A stretch of 64,000 nt of DNA from Aquisphaera giovannonii. Its GTDB lineage: Bacteria > Planctomycetota > Planctomycetia > Isosphaerales > Isosphaeraceae. The DNA lies in NCBI RefSeq assembly GCF_008087625.1, contig NZ_CP042997.1, positions 8,618,001 through 8,682,000 of the forward strand, read 5' to 3'. Every line of letters starts with the position of its first letter. The stretch's first letter is position 1. Under the pieces are notes generated by a model. The model searched no databases and was not told where the DNA came from. It worked only from the letters and a program-made list of their open reading frames with translations. Shown piece after piece: positions 41,940-51,268 of the stretch. A program made the position numbers and the translations under genes.

Positions 41940-43034
41940 TCAGCGAGACGCAACGCGGCGAGCGGCCCACGAAGGGAGGACGGCCATGACCGCCAGGACG
42001 GCGAGTATCGCCAGGAAGAGCGGGGACCACCCCGGGGCGGGGACGACCATGCCCGGGATGAAGACCGCGGTCTCGGCGGCCTTCTTGCTGGTGGCGTGGG
42101 CGATGCTGACCGGCCGCAACGTGCCGTCCGGCAGGCGACGATCGCTCTCGTAGACGAGCGAGTAGCTCGCGCCGAGCCGGGTGGCGATCTCCTCGTAGAT
42201 GGCCTTGAGCTGGTCCGCATCGCGGGCCCGGTAATACTGCGCCCGGGTGGACGTCGCCAGCCGCTTCAGGTCGTTGCTGGCGATCTCCCGCTCCGACCCG
42301 AGGCCCAGGGTGTAGACCGGCATGCCCACGCGCTTGGCAGCGGCGATGGTCATCGCCAGGTTGCCCATCTGGCTGGCCGTGTCCTCCCCGTCGGTGAGGG
42401 CGAGGATCGCCCGCCGGCCCTGCTCCTCGCCGAGCATGTCCAGGGCCTCGAGGACCGCGTCGTAGAACCGCGTGGCCCCGTCGGGCTCGAGCTCGTCCAC
42501 GACGTTGCGGACCTCCGCGCGATCGGTCGTGAACGGGCAGAGGGTTTCCACCCGGGAGCTGAAGCCGACGACGGCGACCCGCGACCCCGCCGGCAACTTC
42601 TCGAGGAACGACGCGACGGCCCGCTTGAGTCCGCCGATGCGGTCCTCGTTCTGCATGCTCCCGCTGTGGTCGACGACCAGGACCACGGTCGTCGGCACGG
42701 TTTCCCGCGTCTGCGGCGCCTGGAATTCCAGGACCTTGACCTCGTTGCCCTCCTCCGTGACCCGGAAGTCCTCGCGGCGGGCGTCCAGGAGGTACGAGCC
42801 GTCCGGCTTCTTCACCTCGAACTGGACCGCGATCTTCGGGAAGGCCTGCTGGCTGGCCCCCGTGATGATGACCTCCGTCTCGCCGGCGGAGGATGCCTGG
42901 GGCCGGGCGTCCGAAGGCTCGTCCTGCGACCGCGCCCCCGCCGCCGCCGTCGGCAGGATCAGCGAGGCGAGCAGGATCGGGCCCGCGATTGCGGCCTTCC
43001 TCGACATCAAGGGACGTCGGCCAGTCGGCCTCAT
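41940..43034 (-). CDS. VWA-domain membrane protein
   Basis: 364 residues. A signal peptide or anchor (AAIAGPILLASLILPTAAAG) is followed by a small beta domain, then a von Willebrand A domain with a complete MIDAS pattern (VVLVVDHSGSMQNED, about residue 125; LALTDGEDT) and a C-terminal membrane helix (FLAILAVLAVMAVLPSWAAR). It begins inside the stop codon of the FHA gene (ATGA), so it is translationally coupled to it. It is the last gene of a five-gene operon with FHA and Hsp70-type proteins. Such proteins often bind a partner in a metal-dependent manner. Confidence 0.85.
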   Translation of the reverse strand: MRPTGRRPLMSRKAAIAGPILLASLILPTAAAGARSQDEPSDARPQASSAGETEVIITGASQQAFPKIAVQFEVKKPDGSYLLDARREDFRVTEEGNEVKVLEFQAPQTRETVPTTVVLVVDHSGSMQNEDRIGGLKRAVASFLEKLPAGSRVAVVGFSSRVETLCPFTTDRAEVRNVVDELEPDGATRFYDAVLEALDMLGEEQGRRAILALTDGEDTASQMGNLAMTIAAAKRVGMPVYTLGLGSEREIASNDLKRLATSTRAQYYRARDADQLKAIYEEIATRLGASYSLVYESDRRLPDGTLRPVSIAHATSKKAAETAVFIPGMVVPAPGWSPLFLAILAVLAVMAVLPSWAARRVASR

Positions 43035-44659
43035 CGGGGGGCCTCCGGGGCGGGGGATGATGCGGGCCGATCGGGCGGGATCGCGATCCAGGAGAGGAGC
43101 CCGAGGCCGGCGCCGACGACGCCCCAGAGCGAGACGACCGCGACCGAGGTGCTCGACAGGGGGCCGAGGGGAGCTTCCACGCTCTGGATGACGGCGTAGC
43201 CGATCGCGGCGGCGAAGACGCCGAGCAAGGCGCCGGCGAACGCCGCGGGGATCAGGTCGCCGGCGGCCGAGGGCTCGCCGGGGCTGCCTCGCAGGATCCA
43301 AGCCGCCCCGAGCAACGCCCCCGCCGCGGCGAGGACCATAGCCATGCCCGCCAGCCGCAGCTCCGCCCAGTGCCCCAGCGGAGATGTCGAGCCCAGGAGC
43401 GTCGGCAGCAGCCCCGATGCCATCACCAGGGCTCGGAAGAGCATCAGCGCGATCGCCGCGGCCAGGACGCGACGGCCGAGCGATTGCGAGGCGACCCGCT
43501 TCCCGACCGGCCGCGCCCACGTCATGGCCGCCGCCGCGTGCGTCGACGGCGGCGAGGAGGCGGCCGCGTCGAAGGGCTCGGGGATCGCCTCGGCCCGGGG
43601 GGGCCGCTCCGCCCTCACCTCCACCCGCCTCACCCCGCCGTTGCTCCGGACGACGACCGCGCCCAGGGCCTCGCCCGACGCGCCCCGCGAGGGCTCGTCC
43701 GGCAGGTCCACCTCGATGGGCACGTCGGTCTCGTCGATCGTCGCGAACGGCGTCGAGGCGAACCCGGGGGACACGCGGATCCGGGGCTGGGAGGCACCGG
43801 GCCGCGTGGCCGGCGGCGCCTCGACGCTCACCTGGCTGCGGAGGAGCCGGAAGCCCACGTTGGTGATCCGGAGCGTCTGCCGGACCGTGCCCACGACTGA
43901 CGTGCGGATGACGATCGTCGCGGGGTGGACGTCCAGCTCCGGCCCGCTCGGGCGCGTGACGGGGAGTCCTGCCAGCCACGCGTCGAGCCGCTCGTCGGGG
44001 TCGCCCGTCGCCGTCGCGGAGGGGAGCAGGTCGGGCCGGCCGATCCGCCGCAGGAAGTCCGCCAGCCGGCCCGAGGTCAGCTCGTCGCGGAGCGCCCGCC
44101 AGCGCTGGGCCGCCAGCGGCAGGAAATCGTCCCAGGCCCGGCAGGTCGCCCCGCCCAGCGTGTACGGCGCCGGCAATCCCCCCCCGACCGGGGGCCCCGG
44201 CGAGGGCGATGCGGCCCTCGGCTGGGGCAACGGAGCCGGCGCCGGCGAGGGCGCAGACCGCGGCCGTTCCGGCGCGGGCTGCCGCGGGGGCGGGGGAGCG
44301 GGTGCCGCGACGCGCTTGACCTCGAGCTGCACGCCGCCGAGCTGGATCAGGTCGCCGGGCTGGAGCGGGCGGGCCTGGGCGCTGAAGAGGCGCTGGCGAT
44401 TGACGAACGTACCTCCCGGGCTGTCCAGGTCCCGGATCGACGGCCCGCCACCGGAGAGGGTCACGCTGGCCTGCCTCGCCGCCATCCGCCGCGGAGAGGA
44501 CGTCGGCTCCTGGCCCGACAGGTCGAGCCCCGGCATGCCCCCGAGGGCATTCCCGAGGATCGTCTCCCCCGCCGCGAGCGAGTACGTCCGGCCGGGCTCC
44601 CGCCCCCGGACGATCTCCAGGATCCACATCTCGTTCGCAGTTCCGGCGGGCGCGGGCAT
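43031..44659 (-). CDS. FHA-domain membrane protein
   Basis: 542 residues. Residues about 12-110 form an FHA domain (RTYSLAAGETILGNALGG, ASVTLSGGGPSIRDLDSPGG, NRQRLFSAQARPLQPGDLIQ), which binds phosphothreonine. A Pro-rich linker follows, then a beta-sandwich-like region (about 215-340), and four or so membrane helices at the C-terminus (VLAAAIALMLFRALVMASGL and others). It overlaps the VWA gene by 4 bp and follows the other FHA gene by 31 bp. A phosphorylated partner, perhaps from a Ser/Thr kinase elsewhere, would be expected. Confidence 0.82.
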   Translation of the reverse strand: MPAPAGTANEMWILEIVRGREPGRTYSLAAGETILGNALGGMPGLDLSGQEPTSSPRRMAARQASVTLSGGGPSIRDLDSPGGTFVNRQRLFSAQARPLQPGDLIQLGGVQLEVKRVAAPAPPPPRQPAPERPRSAPSPAPAPLPQPRAASPSPGPPVGGGLPAPYTLGGATCRAWDDFLPLAAQRWRALRDELTSGRLADFLRRIGRPDLLPSATATGDPDERLDAWLAGLPVTRPSGPELDVHPATIVIRTSVVGTVRQTLRITNVGFRLLRSQVSVEAPPATRPGASQPRIRVSPGFASTPFATIDETDVPIEVDLPDEPSRGASGEALGAVVVRSNGGVRRVEVRAERPPRAEAIPEPFDAAASSPPSTHAAAAMTWARPVGKRVASQSLGRRVLAAAIALMLFRALVMASGLLPTLLGSTSPLGHWAELRLAGMAMVLAAAGALLGAAWILRGSPGEPSAAGDLIPAAFAGALLGVFAAAIGYAVIQSVEAPLGPLSSTSVAVVSLWGVVGAGLGLLSWIAIPPDRPASSPAPEAPR

Positions 44660-44690
44660 GGCGGCGTATCCCCTCCCCTGGATCGTGATC

Positions 44691-45638
44691 TCAGCGCTGT
44701 CGGAAGAGCAGGACGGTCTGGCCGAGCTCGATCCGGTCGCCGTCGCGGAGCGTCTCGGTCCCCGTGAAGGCCTTGCCGTTGAGCCTCGACGAGGCCGCGG
44801 CCGCGAGGTGCTCGATCGCGTAGCCGTGGGGGCCGCCGAGGATCCGCGCGTGCTGGCGGGCCACGCCGGGGTCGCCGAAGATGCCGACCTCGGCGCGCTC
44901 GTCCAGGCCGAGGCGGCAGATGGGCCGGTCGAGGAGGTACGTCCTGCCCTCCTGCCGGCCGCTCAGCACCTGGATCCAGGCCCGGCGGAGCGCCTGCTCC
45001 ACCAGGGCGAGCGAGAGGCCCAGGCCGGCCCCCAGGATGACGATCCCGAGCGCCTGGCCCAGTTCGGTGCGGTTCCCCATCGCAACGCGGATCGCCTCGA
45101 AGCTCATGCCGCCGACGAACCCGCCGATGCCGCCGCCGATGAGCCCCATGACGAGCCGCTGCCGCGACCGCCCGGCGATCCCCTGCCCCACTCCGATGCC
45201 GAGCCCGAGGACCGCCCACGAGCACGCCCGCCCGAGGATGCCGCCCTGGAAGAGACCGATGACCTGCTCGCCGAGCACCAGGCCGAGAGCGCCCCCGATC
45301 GCCGCGGCAGGCACGCCCCAGGCCACCGCCCGGGCCAGCCGCCGCCAGGCCCCGTCCCGGAACGGCCCGCAGGCGCCCAGGAAGGAGCCGACCGAGCCGC
45401 CGATCAGGAGGCCGGCCAGCGCGTCGCGGACGTTGACGGAGCTCGCCTGCACCAGCTCCACGTAGAGGTAGAGTCCCAGCAGCGCGCCGATCGCCCCGGC
45501 CAGCGCCAGGTCGTAGGCCTGTCGCCGGCTCGCCCGGCCGGCGAGTCGCGGGGACGGGCTCGCCGGCGTCGAGCCCGGGCCGGCCTGGGGGGACGGCTCC
45601 GTGGGCCTCGGGGAGGTCGCGGGGGTCGTCCTGGTCAT
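44691..45638 (-). CDS. Membrane protein with C-terminal FHA domain
   Basis: 315 residues. A Pro/Ser-rich N-terminus is followed by several Gly-rich membrane helices (ALAGAIGALLGLYLYVELVQ, GLIGGGIGGFVGGMSFEAIR) and, from about residue 220, an FHA domain (TYLLDRPICRLGLDERAEVG, RLNGKAFTGTETLRDGDRIE). It starts within the stop codon of the Hsp70-VWA gene (ATGA overlap). The Gly-zipper-like helices suggest oligomerisation in the membrane. Confidence 0.8.
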   Translation of the reverse strand: MTRTTPATSPRPTEPSPQAGPGSTPASPSPRLAGRASRRQAYDLALAGAIGALLGLYLYVELVQASSVNVRDALAGLLIGGSVGSFLGACGPFRDGAWRRLARAVAWGVPAAAIGGALGLVLGEQVIGLFQGGILGRACSWAVLGLGIGVGQGIAGRSRQRLVMGLIGGGIGGFVGGMSFEAIRVAMGNRTELGQALGIVILGAGLGLSLALVEQALRRAWIQVLSGRQEGRTYLLDRPICRLGLDERAEVGIFGDPGVARQHARILGGPHGYAIEHLAAAASSRLNGKAFTGTETLRDGDRIELGQTVLLFRQR

Positions 45639-47746
45639 GAGAGCACCCGCAGGCCGCGGCCCCCCTCGGCGATCATCCGCGCGATGTGGCCGAACGCCTG
45701 CACGAGCTCGCCGCTGCGGGCGAAGATCGAGGCCCGCTCGCTGCTGGCCAGCCGGCCGAGGTACTCGCGATCGGCGTCGCCGGTGCCGATCGCCACGACC
45801 TCGATGCCCTGCTGGCGGGCCGCCAGGGCCTGCTCCACCGCGCTCTCCGGCGCGTCGGGGAATCCGTCGGTGAGCATGACGATGTACCGCCTCGCGTCGG
45901 TCGCCGCGAGCTGGCCGCGTGCCATCTCCAGGGCGTCGGTCAGGTTCGTCGAGCCCTCGGCCTCGAGCCGGCCGACCGCCGCGTACAGGCGCCGCACGTT
46001 GCTCGTCGCGGCGCACTGGAGCGCGACCATCGAGGAGAACGAGATGAGTCCGACCTCCATCGTCGTGAAGTCGCAACGGTCCAGGAACTCGCGGGCCGCG
46101 GTCTGGGCCTCGGCGAGCGGGCCGCCGATCATGCTCGAGGAGACGTCCATGAGGAGGATGACGCGGATCCGCTCCGGCATCCCCGCGCCGGCGGCCTCCG
46201 CGACGGCGGCCGGCGGCAGGGCCAGCCAGGTCATGTCGTCGGGCACCGGCTCGACCTCCAGGGCGAGCCGGTGGCCCGTGTCGCGCTGGGTCGCGGACAC
46301 CTGCACGACGCCGTTGGCGTCGTACGAGAGCCCCACGTCCACCATGACCTCGGCATCGGTCGGGGAGATGCCGTCGAACACGTATTTCCCGAGGATCGTG
46401 CAGTCGAGCGGCGACTCGCTCTCCCCCTGAGTCAGGTAGACCTCCAGGCGGGAGTTCGCGCCGCCGTGCGTCGCGTGCAGATACGTCTTCGTGTTCCGGG
46501 CCGGGATCGGGAGGTTCCGGCGGATCACGATGTCGTTCTGGTAGGCCGACCCGTCCGCGCTGACTGCGATCGTCCCCAGGCTGTGCGACATGACGTCGGT
46601 GACGCGGGGGGCCGCCGCGGGCGCGTGCGCGCCCTTGCCGACGGCGACTGCGCCCAGCGTGAACCTGGGCAGGGCGTCGCCGATGGACTCGCCCACCTCG
46701 ATGGCCGCCTGGACCGCCGCGCCGAGGGCGACGACCTCGTCCACGTTGACGCCGGTGCGGGGCGGCTTGCCCGCCATCCCGGCGACGTACGAGCGGACCA
46801 TGGGCATCCGCGTGGATCCGCCGACGAGGAGGACGCCGTCGAGCCGGCGCCAGTCGAGGTTCGCCTCGCCGAGGGCCTCCTCGGTGAGACGCCGGGTGCG
46901 GTCCATCAGCGGGGCCGTCATCGCCTCGAACTCGGCCCGGGAGAGCTCGAACGTCTTCCGCTCGGCGCCGAGCTGGAGGGTGATCCGCGTGGCCGCCCGC
47001 TCGGAGAGGGCCCACTTGGCCTGCTCGCTGCGGACGAGGACCTCGTTCAGGGCCACCGGGTCGTCGAGCGGGTCGAAGCCGGTCTCGGCGGCGAACCGGT
47101 CGGAGAGGAACGTCGCGATGCGGTCGTCCCAGTTCTTCCCGCCGAGGTCGTGGTCCCCGGCCGTGGACAGGACGGCGACGTCGCCGTGGGCGATCCGGGC
47201 CACGGTCACGTCGAAGGTGCCGCCGCCCAGGTCGTAGATCAGGACCGTCTCGTCGGGCGCATCGCCCCGGTTCAGGCCGTAGGCGAGCGTCGCGGCGGTC
47301 GGCTCGTTGACGATCCGCAGGACGCGGAAGCCCGCCGCCTCGCCGGCCTCGATCGTGGCCTTCCGCTGGGCGTCGCCGAAGTAGGCCGGCACCGTGATCA
47401 CGGCGCGGTCCGCCTCCTCGCCCAGGGCCGCCTCGGCGTCCTCCTTGAGCCGCTTCAGGACGATGGCCGAGAGGTCCGTGGCGTCGTAGGTCCGGTCGCC
47501 GAACTGGAGCTGGTAGAGCGCCGAGCCCATGTGGGGCTTGAAGAAGCTGGCGATCTCCGAGTCCCCGAGCCGGGCGTACTCCTTCGCCTCGTGCCCGACG
47601 GCCGGCGGCTCCGTCCCGAAGTAGACGACCGAGGGCGTGATGTTCGCCCCCTCCCGGTTGGGGATGACCTCCGGCCGGCCGTGGCGGTCGCGGTGCGCCA
47701 CGACCGAGTTGGTCGTCCCCAGGTCGATGCCGACGAACGTGGCCAT
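45635..47746 (-). CDS. Hsp70-type chaperone fused to a VWA domain
   Basis: 703 residues. The N-terminal 375 residues are an Hsp70 ATPase domain (VGIDLGTTNSVVAHRDRHG, FGDAQRKATIEAGEAAGF, LIYDLGGGTFDVTV, LVGGSTRMPMVRSYV). A short substrate-binding beta domain follows. From about residue 525 a VWA domain begins (RVILLMDVSSSMIGGPLAEA, MIDAS DxSxS; VMLTDGFPD). The usual Hsp70 helical lid is missing, replaced by the VWA domain. This fusion is rare outside a few lineages. It is the second gene of the operon, 28 bp after the first Hsp70 gene. Confidence 0.9.
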   Translation of the reverse strand: MATFVGIDLGTTNSVVAHRDRHGRPEVIPNREGANITPSVVYFGTEPPAVGHEAKEYARLGDSEIASFFKPHMGSALYQLQFGDRTYDATDLSAIVLKRLKEDAEAALGEEADRAVITVPAYFGDAQRKATIEAGEAAGFRVLRIVNEPTAATLAYGLNRGDAPDETVLIYDLGGGTFDVTVARIAHGDVAVLSTAGDHDLGGKNWDDRIATFLSDRFAAETGFDPLDDPVALNEVLVRSEQAKWALSERAATRITLQLGAERKTFELSRAEFEAMTAPLMDRTRRLTEEALGEANLDWRRLDGVLLVGGSTRMPMVRSYVAGMAGKPPRTGVNVDEVVALGAAVQAAIEVGESIGDALPRFTLGAVAVGKGAHAPAAAPRVTDVMSHSLGTIAVSADGSAYQNDIVIRRNLPIPARNTKTYLHATHGGANSRLEVYLTQGESESPLDCTILGKYVFDGISPTDAEVMVDVGLSYDANGVVQVSATQRDTGHRLALEVEPVPDDMTWLALPPAAVAEAAGAGMPERIRVILLMDVSSSMIGGPLAEAQTAAREFLDRCDFTTMEVGLISFSSMVALQCAATSNVRRLYAAVGRLEAEGSTNLTDALEMARGQLAATDARRYIVMLTDGFPDAPESAVEQALAARQQGIEVVAIGTGDADREYLGRLASSERASIFARSGELVQAFGHIARMIAEGGRGLRVLS

Positions 47747-47773
47747 GCGCGGTACGCCTCCCCCTCGCCGGCC

Positions 47774-49468
47774 TCATGATACGGTCAGCAGCCGCAGGGC
47801 CGTGGACCGCTCCTCGACCTCGTCGGAGTTCAGGACCGCCTCGGTCTGGAACTCGACGTCGATGGAGCCCCCGGCGGTCAGGTCGACGGCCGAGACGTTC
47901 AGCCGGCCGTCCTGGTTGATCGCGAACTTGACCCGGATGGGGCTGCGGGCCGGGAGCTGCTCGGGGAGGTTCAGCGTGGCCGTGCCGACCTCCTGGCAAT
48001 CGGCCGGCTCCGTGCTGTCCCGCTCGCCGGACATGACGCGGATGTCCACGGCCGCCTGGTTGGCGGCGTCGGTGCCGAAGTCGGTCATCCGCTCCAGGGG
48101 CACCTCGGAGTTCCTAGGCAGGAGGTAGACGACCACCTCCCGGCTCTGGTCGTCGCGGGCGACGACGCCCAGGCTCTTGGACAGGACGTTGACGATCCGC
48201 GTGCCGACCAGCTCGCGCACCGGGCCGGTGAGCGTGAAGCCGAGCTGCTTCTCCAGGTGGTCGAGCGCCTTGGCGACCTCCTCCTCGGGGACGTCGCTCA
48301 GGTCGATCGGCCCGGAGTCCGCGGCGCCCGCGCCGCCGGCCTCCCCGTCGCGGCCGGCCGCCAGGATGGAGGAGACCTCGTCGTGCAGCGACTCCTTCAG
48401 GCCGTACAGCGCCGCGCCCTTGGCGACGGCCTCGTCCGGGTCGTAGCTCTCGGGCTCCTTCTCGAACTCGGCGACGAGCCGGGCGTGGACCTGGGGCATC
48501 CGGGTCGCGCCGCCGACGAGGATGATCTTGTCGAAGCTGGCGTGCCCCTTGGCGCGGGCGTCGGCGAGCATCTCGCGGGTCAGCTCGATCGTGCGGTCGA
48601 GGAGGTGGCGGGTGATCTCCTCGAACTTGGGCCGGTCCAGCTCGACGCGGGCCTGCTTGCCGGCGTGGGTGACGCGGAATGGCGCCTTCTCGCGCTGGGT
48701 CAGGGTCTTCTTGCCGCGCTCGGCCTGGAGGAACAGATCGTTGAGGACCTCCGGGTCGTCGAGCGGGTCGGACTCCTCGCCGGTCTGCTCGCGGAACTGC
48801 TCGGCCAGGTACATGACGATCGCCTCGTCCCAGAGCGTGCCGCCGAGGCGATGGTCGCCGCCGGTGCAGATGACGCGGATCAGGCGGTCCTTGATCTCGA
48901 TCATCGTGATGTCGAACGTGCCGCCGCCCAGGTCGTACACGAGGACCGTCTGGTCCTCGCCCTGCTCCAGGCCGTAGGCGATCGCGGCGGCCGTCGGCTC
49001 GTTGAGGATGGCCCGGACGTTCAGCCCGGCGAGCCGGCCGGCGTTGGCCGTGGCCTCCCGCTCCGGGGTGCCGAAGTAGGCCGGGCAGGTGATCACCACG
49101 TCGGCCACGTCCTCGCCGGGGAGCGCCAGCGCCGCGTCGCCGGTGACCTTGCGGAGGATGAACGAGGAGATGTCCTCCGGGCCGTAGGACTTCCCCTCGT
49201 ACTCGAAGACGAAGTTGGGGTCGCCCATGTGCTGCTTGACGCGTGAGACGACGCGGTGCGGCTCGACCTTGGCGGACTCCTTGGCCGTGTTGCCGACGAT
49301 CACGCTGTCCCCGTCGAAAAGCACGACCGACGGCGTGATCCGCTCGCTCTCCTGGTTGGGGACGACGACCGCCTTGCCGTGCTCGTCCACGTATGCGATC
49401 GCCGAATACGTCGTCCCCAGGTCGATCCCGTACACCCGCTTCAGACCCTGGCCTTCACCCTGAGACAC
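47774..49468 (-). CDS. Hsp70 family protein (DnaK-like)
   Basis: 564 residues. Clear Hsp70 ATPase motifs: YGIDLGTTYSAIAYVDEHGK, FGTPEREATANAGRLAGL, LVYDLGGGTFDITMIEI, ILVGGATRMPQVHARLV. The substrate-binding beta domain ends near the C-terminus and the lid is absent or very short (true DnaK is about 640). GTG 49468 is chosen since GGGGAG lies 9 bases upstream and VYGIDLGTTYS follows about ten residues later. It heads the operon and is not the housekeeping dnaK by context (no grpE or dnaJ nearby). Confidence 0.9.
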   Translation of the reverse strand: MSQGEGQGLKRVYGIDLGTTYSAIAYVDEHGKAVVVPNQESERITPSVVLFDGDSVIVGNTAKESAKVEPHRVVSRVKQHMGDPNFVFEYEGKSYGPEDISSFILRKVTGDAALALPGEDVADVVITCPAYFGTPEREATANAGRLAGLNVRAILNEPTAAAIAYGLEQGEDQTVLVYDLGGGTFDITMIEIKDRLIRVICTGGDHRLGGTLWDEAIVMYLAEQFREQTGEESDPLDDPEVLNDLFLQAERGKKTLTQREKAPFRVTHAGKQARVELDRPKFEEITRHLLDRTIELTREMLADARAKGHASFDKIILVGGATRMPQVHARLVAEFEKEPESYDPDEAVAKGAALYGLKESLHDEVSSILAAGRDGEAGGAGAADSGPIDLSDVPEEEVAKALDHLEKQLGFTLTGPVRELVGTRIVNVLSKSLGVVARDDQSREVVVYLLPRNSEVPLERMTDFGTDAANQAAVDIRVMSGERDSTEPADCQEVGTATLNLPEQLPARSPIRVKFAINQDGRLNVSAVDLTAGGSIDVEFQTEAVLNSDEVEERSTALRLLTVS

Positions 49469-49786
49469 GGCAGAGCTCCCCGTTGCTGGCCCGGCTTCTC
49501 GGTCGTCGCCTCGCCACATCGCCCCCCCGACGCGGGGCGCCCGCCCTCCAGCCCGGCGCACGGGGCGGGGAGTGGGGGGCGGCGATTCGTCAGTCTGTTC
49601 GCGCGTACGGCCAATATTATTGGTCTCGGTCCGCGTAAATTCTCGCGGCGCCTCGACGTCCAAGCAACACCCCGGCCCCGGATCTCGGCGGCGTCTCGGG
49701 CGTGACCGCCCGGCCTTGCCCCGAAATTCATTCTCCAGTAGCCTGATAGGAAAGCTACAGCATTCTCTCCGAGGGAGCCGTTCCCC
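49469..49786. other. Divergent promoter region between Hsp70 operon and cysK
   Basis: About 318 bp. The middle (around 49600-49640) is less GC-rich and likely holds the operon promoter. I see no convincing heat-shock element (such as CIRCE) or cysteine-responsive leader. Confidence 0.4.
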
Positions 49787-50758
49787 ATGGCCCAGGATGA
49801 CGCCGTCGCGAGCCGCGGGCGGATCTTTGACGACATCACCCAGACGATCGGAAACACGCCCCTGATCCGGCTGAGGAACGTGACCGACGGGGCGAGGGCC
49901 CAGGTCGTCGCCAAGCTGGAGAGCGCCAACCCGCTCTGGTCGGTGAAGGACCGGATCGCGGTGGCGATGATCGACGACGGGGAGAAGGCCGGCAAGATCA
50001 CCAAGGACACGGTGATCGTGGAGCCGACCAGCGGGAACACGGGCATCGGCCTGGCCTTCACGTGCGCCGCCCGGGGCTATCGGCTGGTCGTGACGATGCC
50101 CGAGAGCATGAGCCTGGAGCGGCGGCGGCTGATCAAGGCCTTCGGGGCTGAGATCGTCCTGACGCCCGCCGCCGAGGGGATGCCCGGCGCGGTCCGCAAG
50201 GCGGAGGAGGTCCTCCGGAATACGCCCAACGCGTTCATGCCGCAGCAGTTCAAGAACCCGGCGAACCCGGAGATCCACCGCCGGACGACGGCCGAGGAGA
50301 TCTGGAGGGACACCGACGGCAAGGTGGACATCCTCGTCGCGGGGGTGGGCACGGGCGGCACGATCACCGGCTGCGGCGAGGTGCTCAAGGCCCGCAAGCC
50401 CGGCCTCCAGGTCGTGGCCGTGGAGCCGCTGAACTCGCCGGTGATCAACCAGGCCCGCCACAAGGAGCCGCTCCGACCGGGGCAGCACAAGATCCAGGGC
50501 ATCGGCGCGGGGTTCATCCCGGACGTGCTCAATCTGGAGGTCATCGACCAGGTCGTGACCGTCCGCGACGACGAGGCCTTCGAGATGACGCGACGGCTCG
50601 CGAAGGAAGAGGGAATGCTCTGCGGCATCTCCTGCGGGGCCGCCACGGCGGGCGCCGTCGCCGTGGCCCGGAAGCCGGAGAACGAGGGGAAGCTGATCGT
50701 CGTCGTCCTCCCCGACCTCGGCGAGCGTTACCTATCGACGCCGCTCTTCCCCGAATGA
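49787..50758 (+). CDS. cysK: Cysteine synthase A (O-acetylserine sulfhydrylase)
   Basis: 323 residues, PLP-dependent, makes cysteine from O-acetylserine and sulfide. Motifs: [17 protein letters not shown] at the N-terminus, the PLP lysine in [12 protein letters not shown] (about residue 47), [14 protein letters not shown] substrate loop, [10 protein letters not shown] phosphate-binding loop, and the C-terminal [15 protein letters not shown] ribosome binding site precedes the ATG. It overlaps the JAMM protease gene by 4 bp. Confidence 0.96.
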   Translation: MAQDDAVASRGRIFDDITQTIGNTPLIRLRNVTDGARAQVVAKLESANPLWSVKDRIAVAMIDDGEKAGKITKDTVIVEPTSGNTGIGLAFTCAARGYRLVVTMPESMSLERRRLIKAFGAEIVLTPAAEGMPGAVRKAEEVLRNTPNAFMPQQFKNPANPEIHRRTTAEEIWRDTDGKVDILVAGVGTGGTITGCGEVLKARKPGLQVVAVEPLNSPVINQARHKEPLRPGQHKIQGIGAGFIPDVLNLEVIDQVVTVRDDEAFEMTRRLAKEEGMLCGISCGAATAGAVAVARKPENEGKLIVVVLPDLGERYLSTPLFPE

Positions 50759-51204
50759 GCGATGCAGAGGGGCCGGCCGCGGGGGCCACGCGCCCGCTGG
50801 AGATCCCCCGCGCCCATTGCGAGGCCATGATCGCCCACTGCCGCGCCGAGAGCCCGCTCGAGTGCTGCGGCCTGCTCGGCGGACGCTCGCCGCGCGTCTC
50901 CGCGTTCTTCGCGCTGCCGAACGTCGCCGCCCAGGGCGAGACCCGCTACGAGGCCGATCCGATCGCGGTCATCGAGGCGGCGAGGACGCTCCGCGAGGAG
51001 GGCAAGGAAATCCTGGCGATCTACCACTCGCATCCGCGGTGGCAGGCGATACCGAGCCGCACCGACCTCGAGCTCAACTACTGGGGAGAGATGCCCCGGA
51101 TCATCGTCTCCCTGCTGAGCGAGCCGCCCGAGATCCGCGCCTGGAGGCTCGACCCCGAGAGCTTCGAGGAACTGCCGTGGACGCTCATCGAATCGGACGG
51201 GTGA
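50755..51204 (+). CDS. JAMM/Mov34 metalloprotease (MPN+)
   Basis: 149 residues. The complete JAMM motif is present: Glu in [12 protein letters not shown], then [14 protein letters not shown] (H-x-H-x7-S-x2-D). In Mycobacterium, Mec+ of this family releases cysteine from the carrier protein CysO, working with CysM. Here the gene starts in the cysK stop codon (ATGA), so the two are translationally coupled. No CysO/ThiS-like small carrier is visible in the neighbourhood, so the same pathway is a hypothesis. Confidence 0.88.
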   Translation: MSDAEGPAAGATRPLEIPRAHCEAMIAHCRAESPLECCGLLGGRSPRVSAFFALPNVAAQGETRYEADPIAVIEAARTLREEGKEILAIYHSHPRWQAIPSRTDLELNYWGEMPRIIVSLLSEPPEIRAWRLDPESFEELPWTLIESDG

Positions 51205-51268
51205 GAGCCGGCCGAGGAACCGGCTCCCGCCCCGCGAGACGCCCGACATTCGCCCCGCGGCGATGCGG

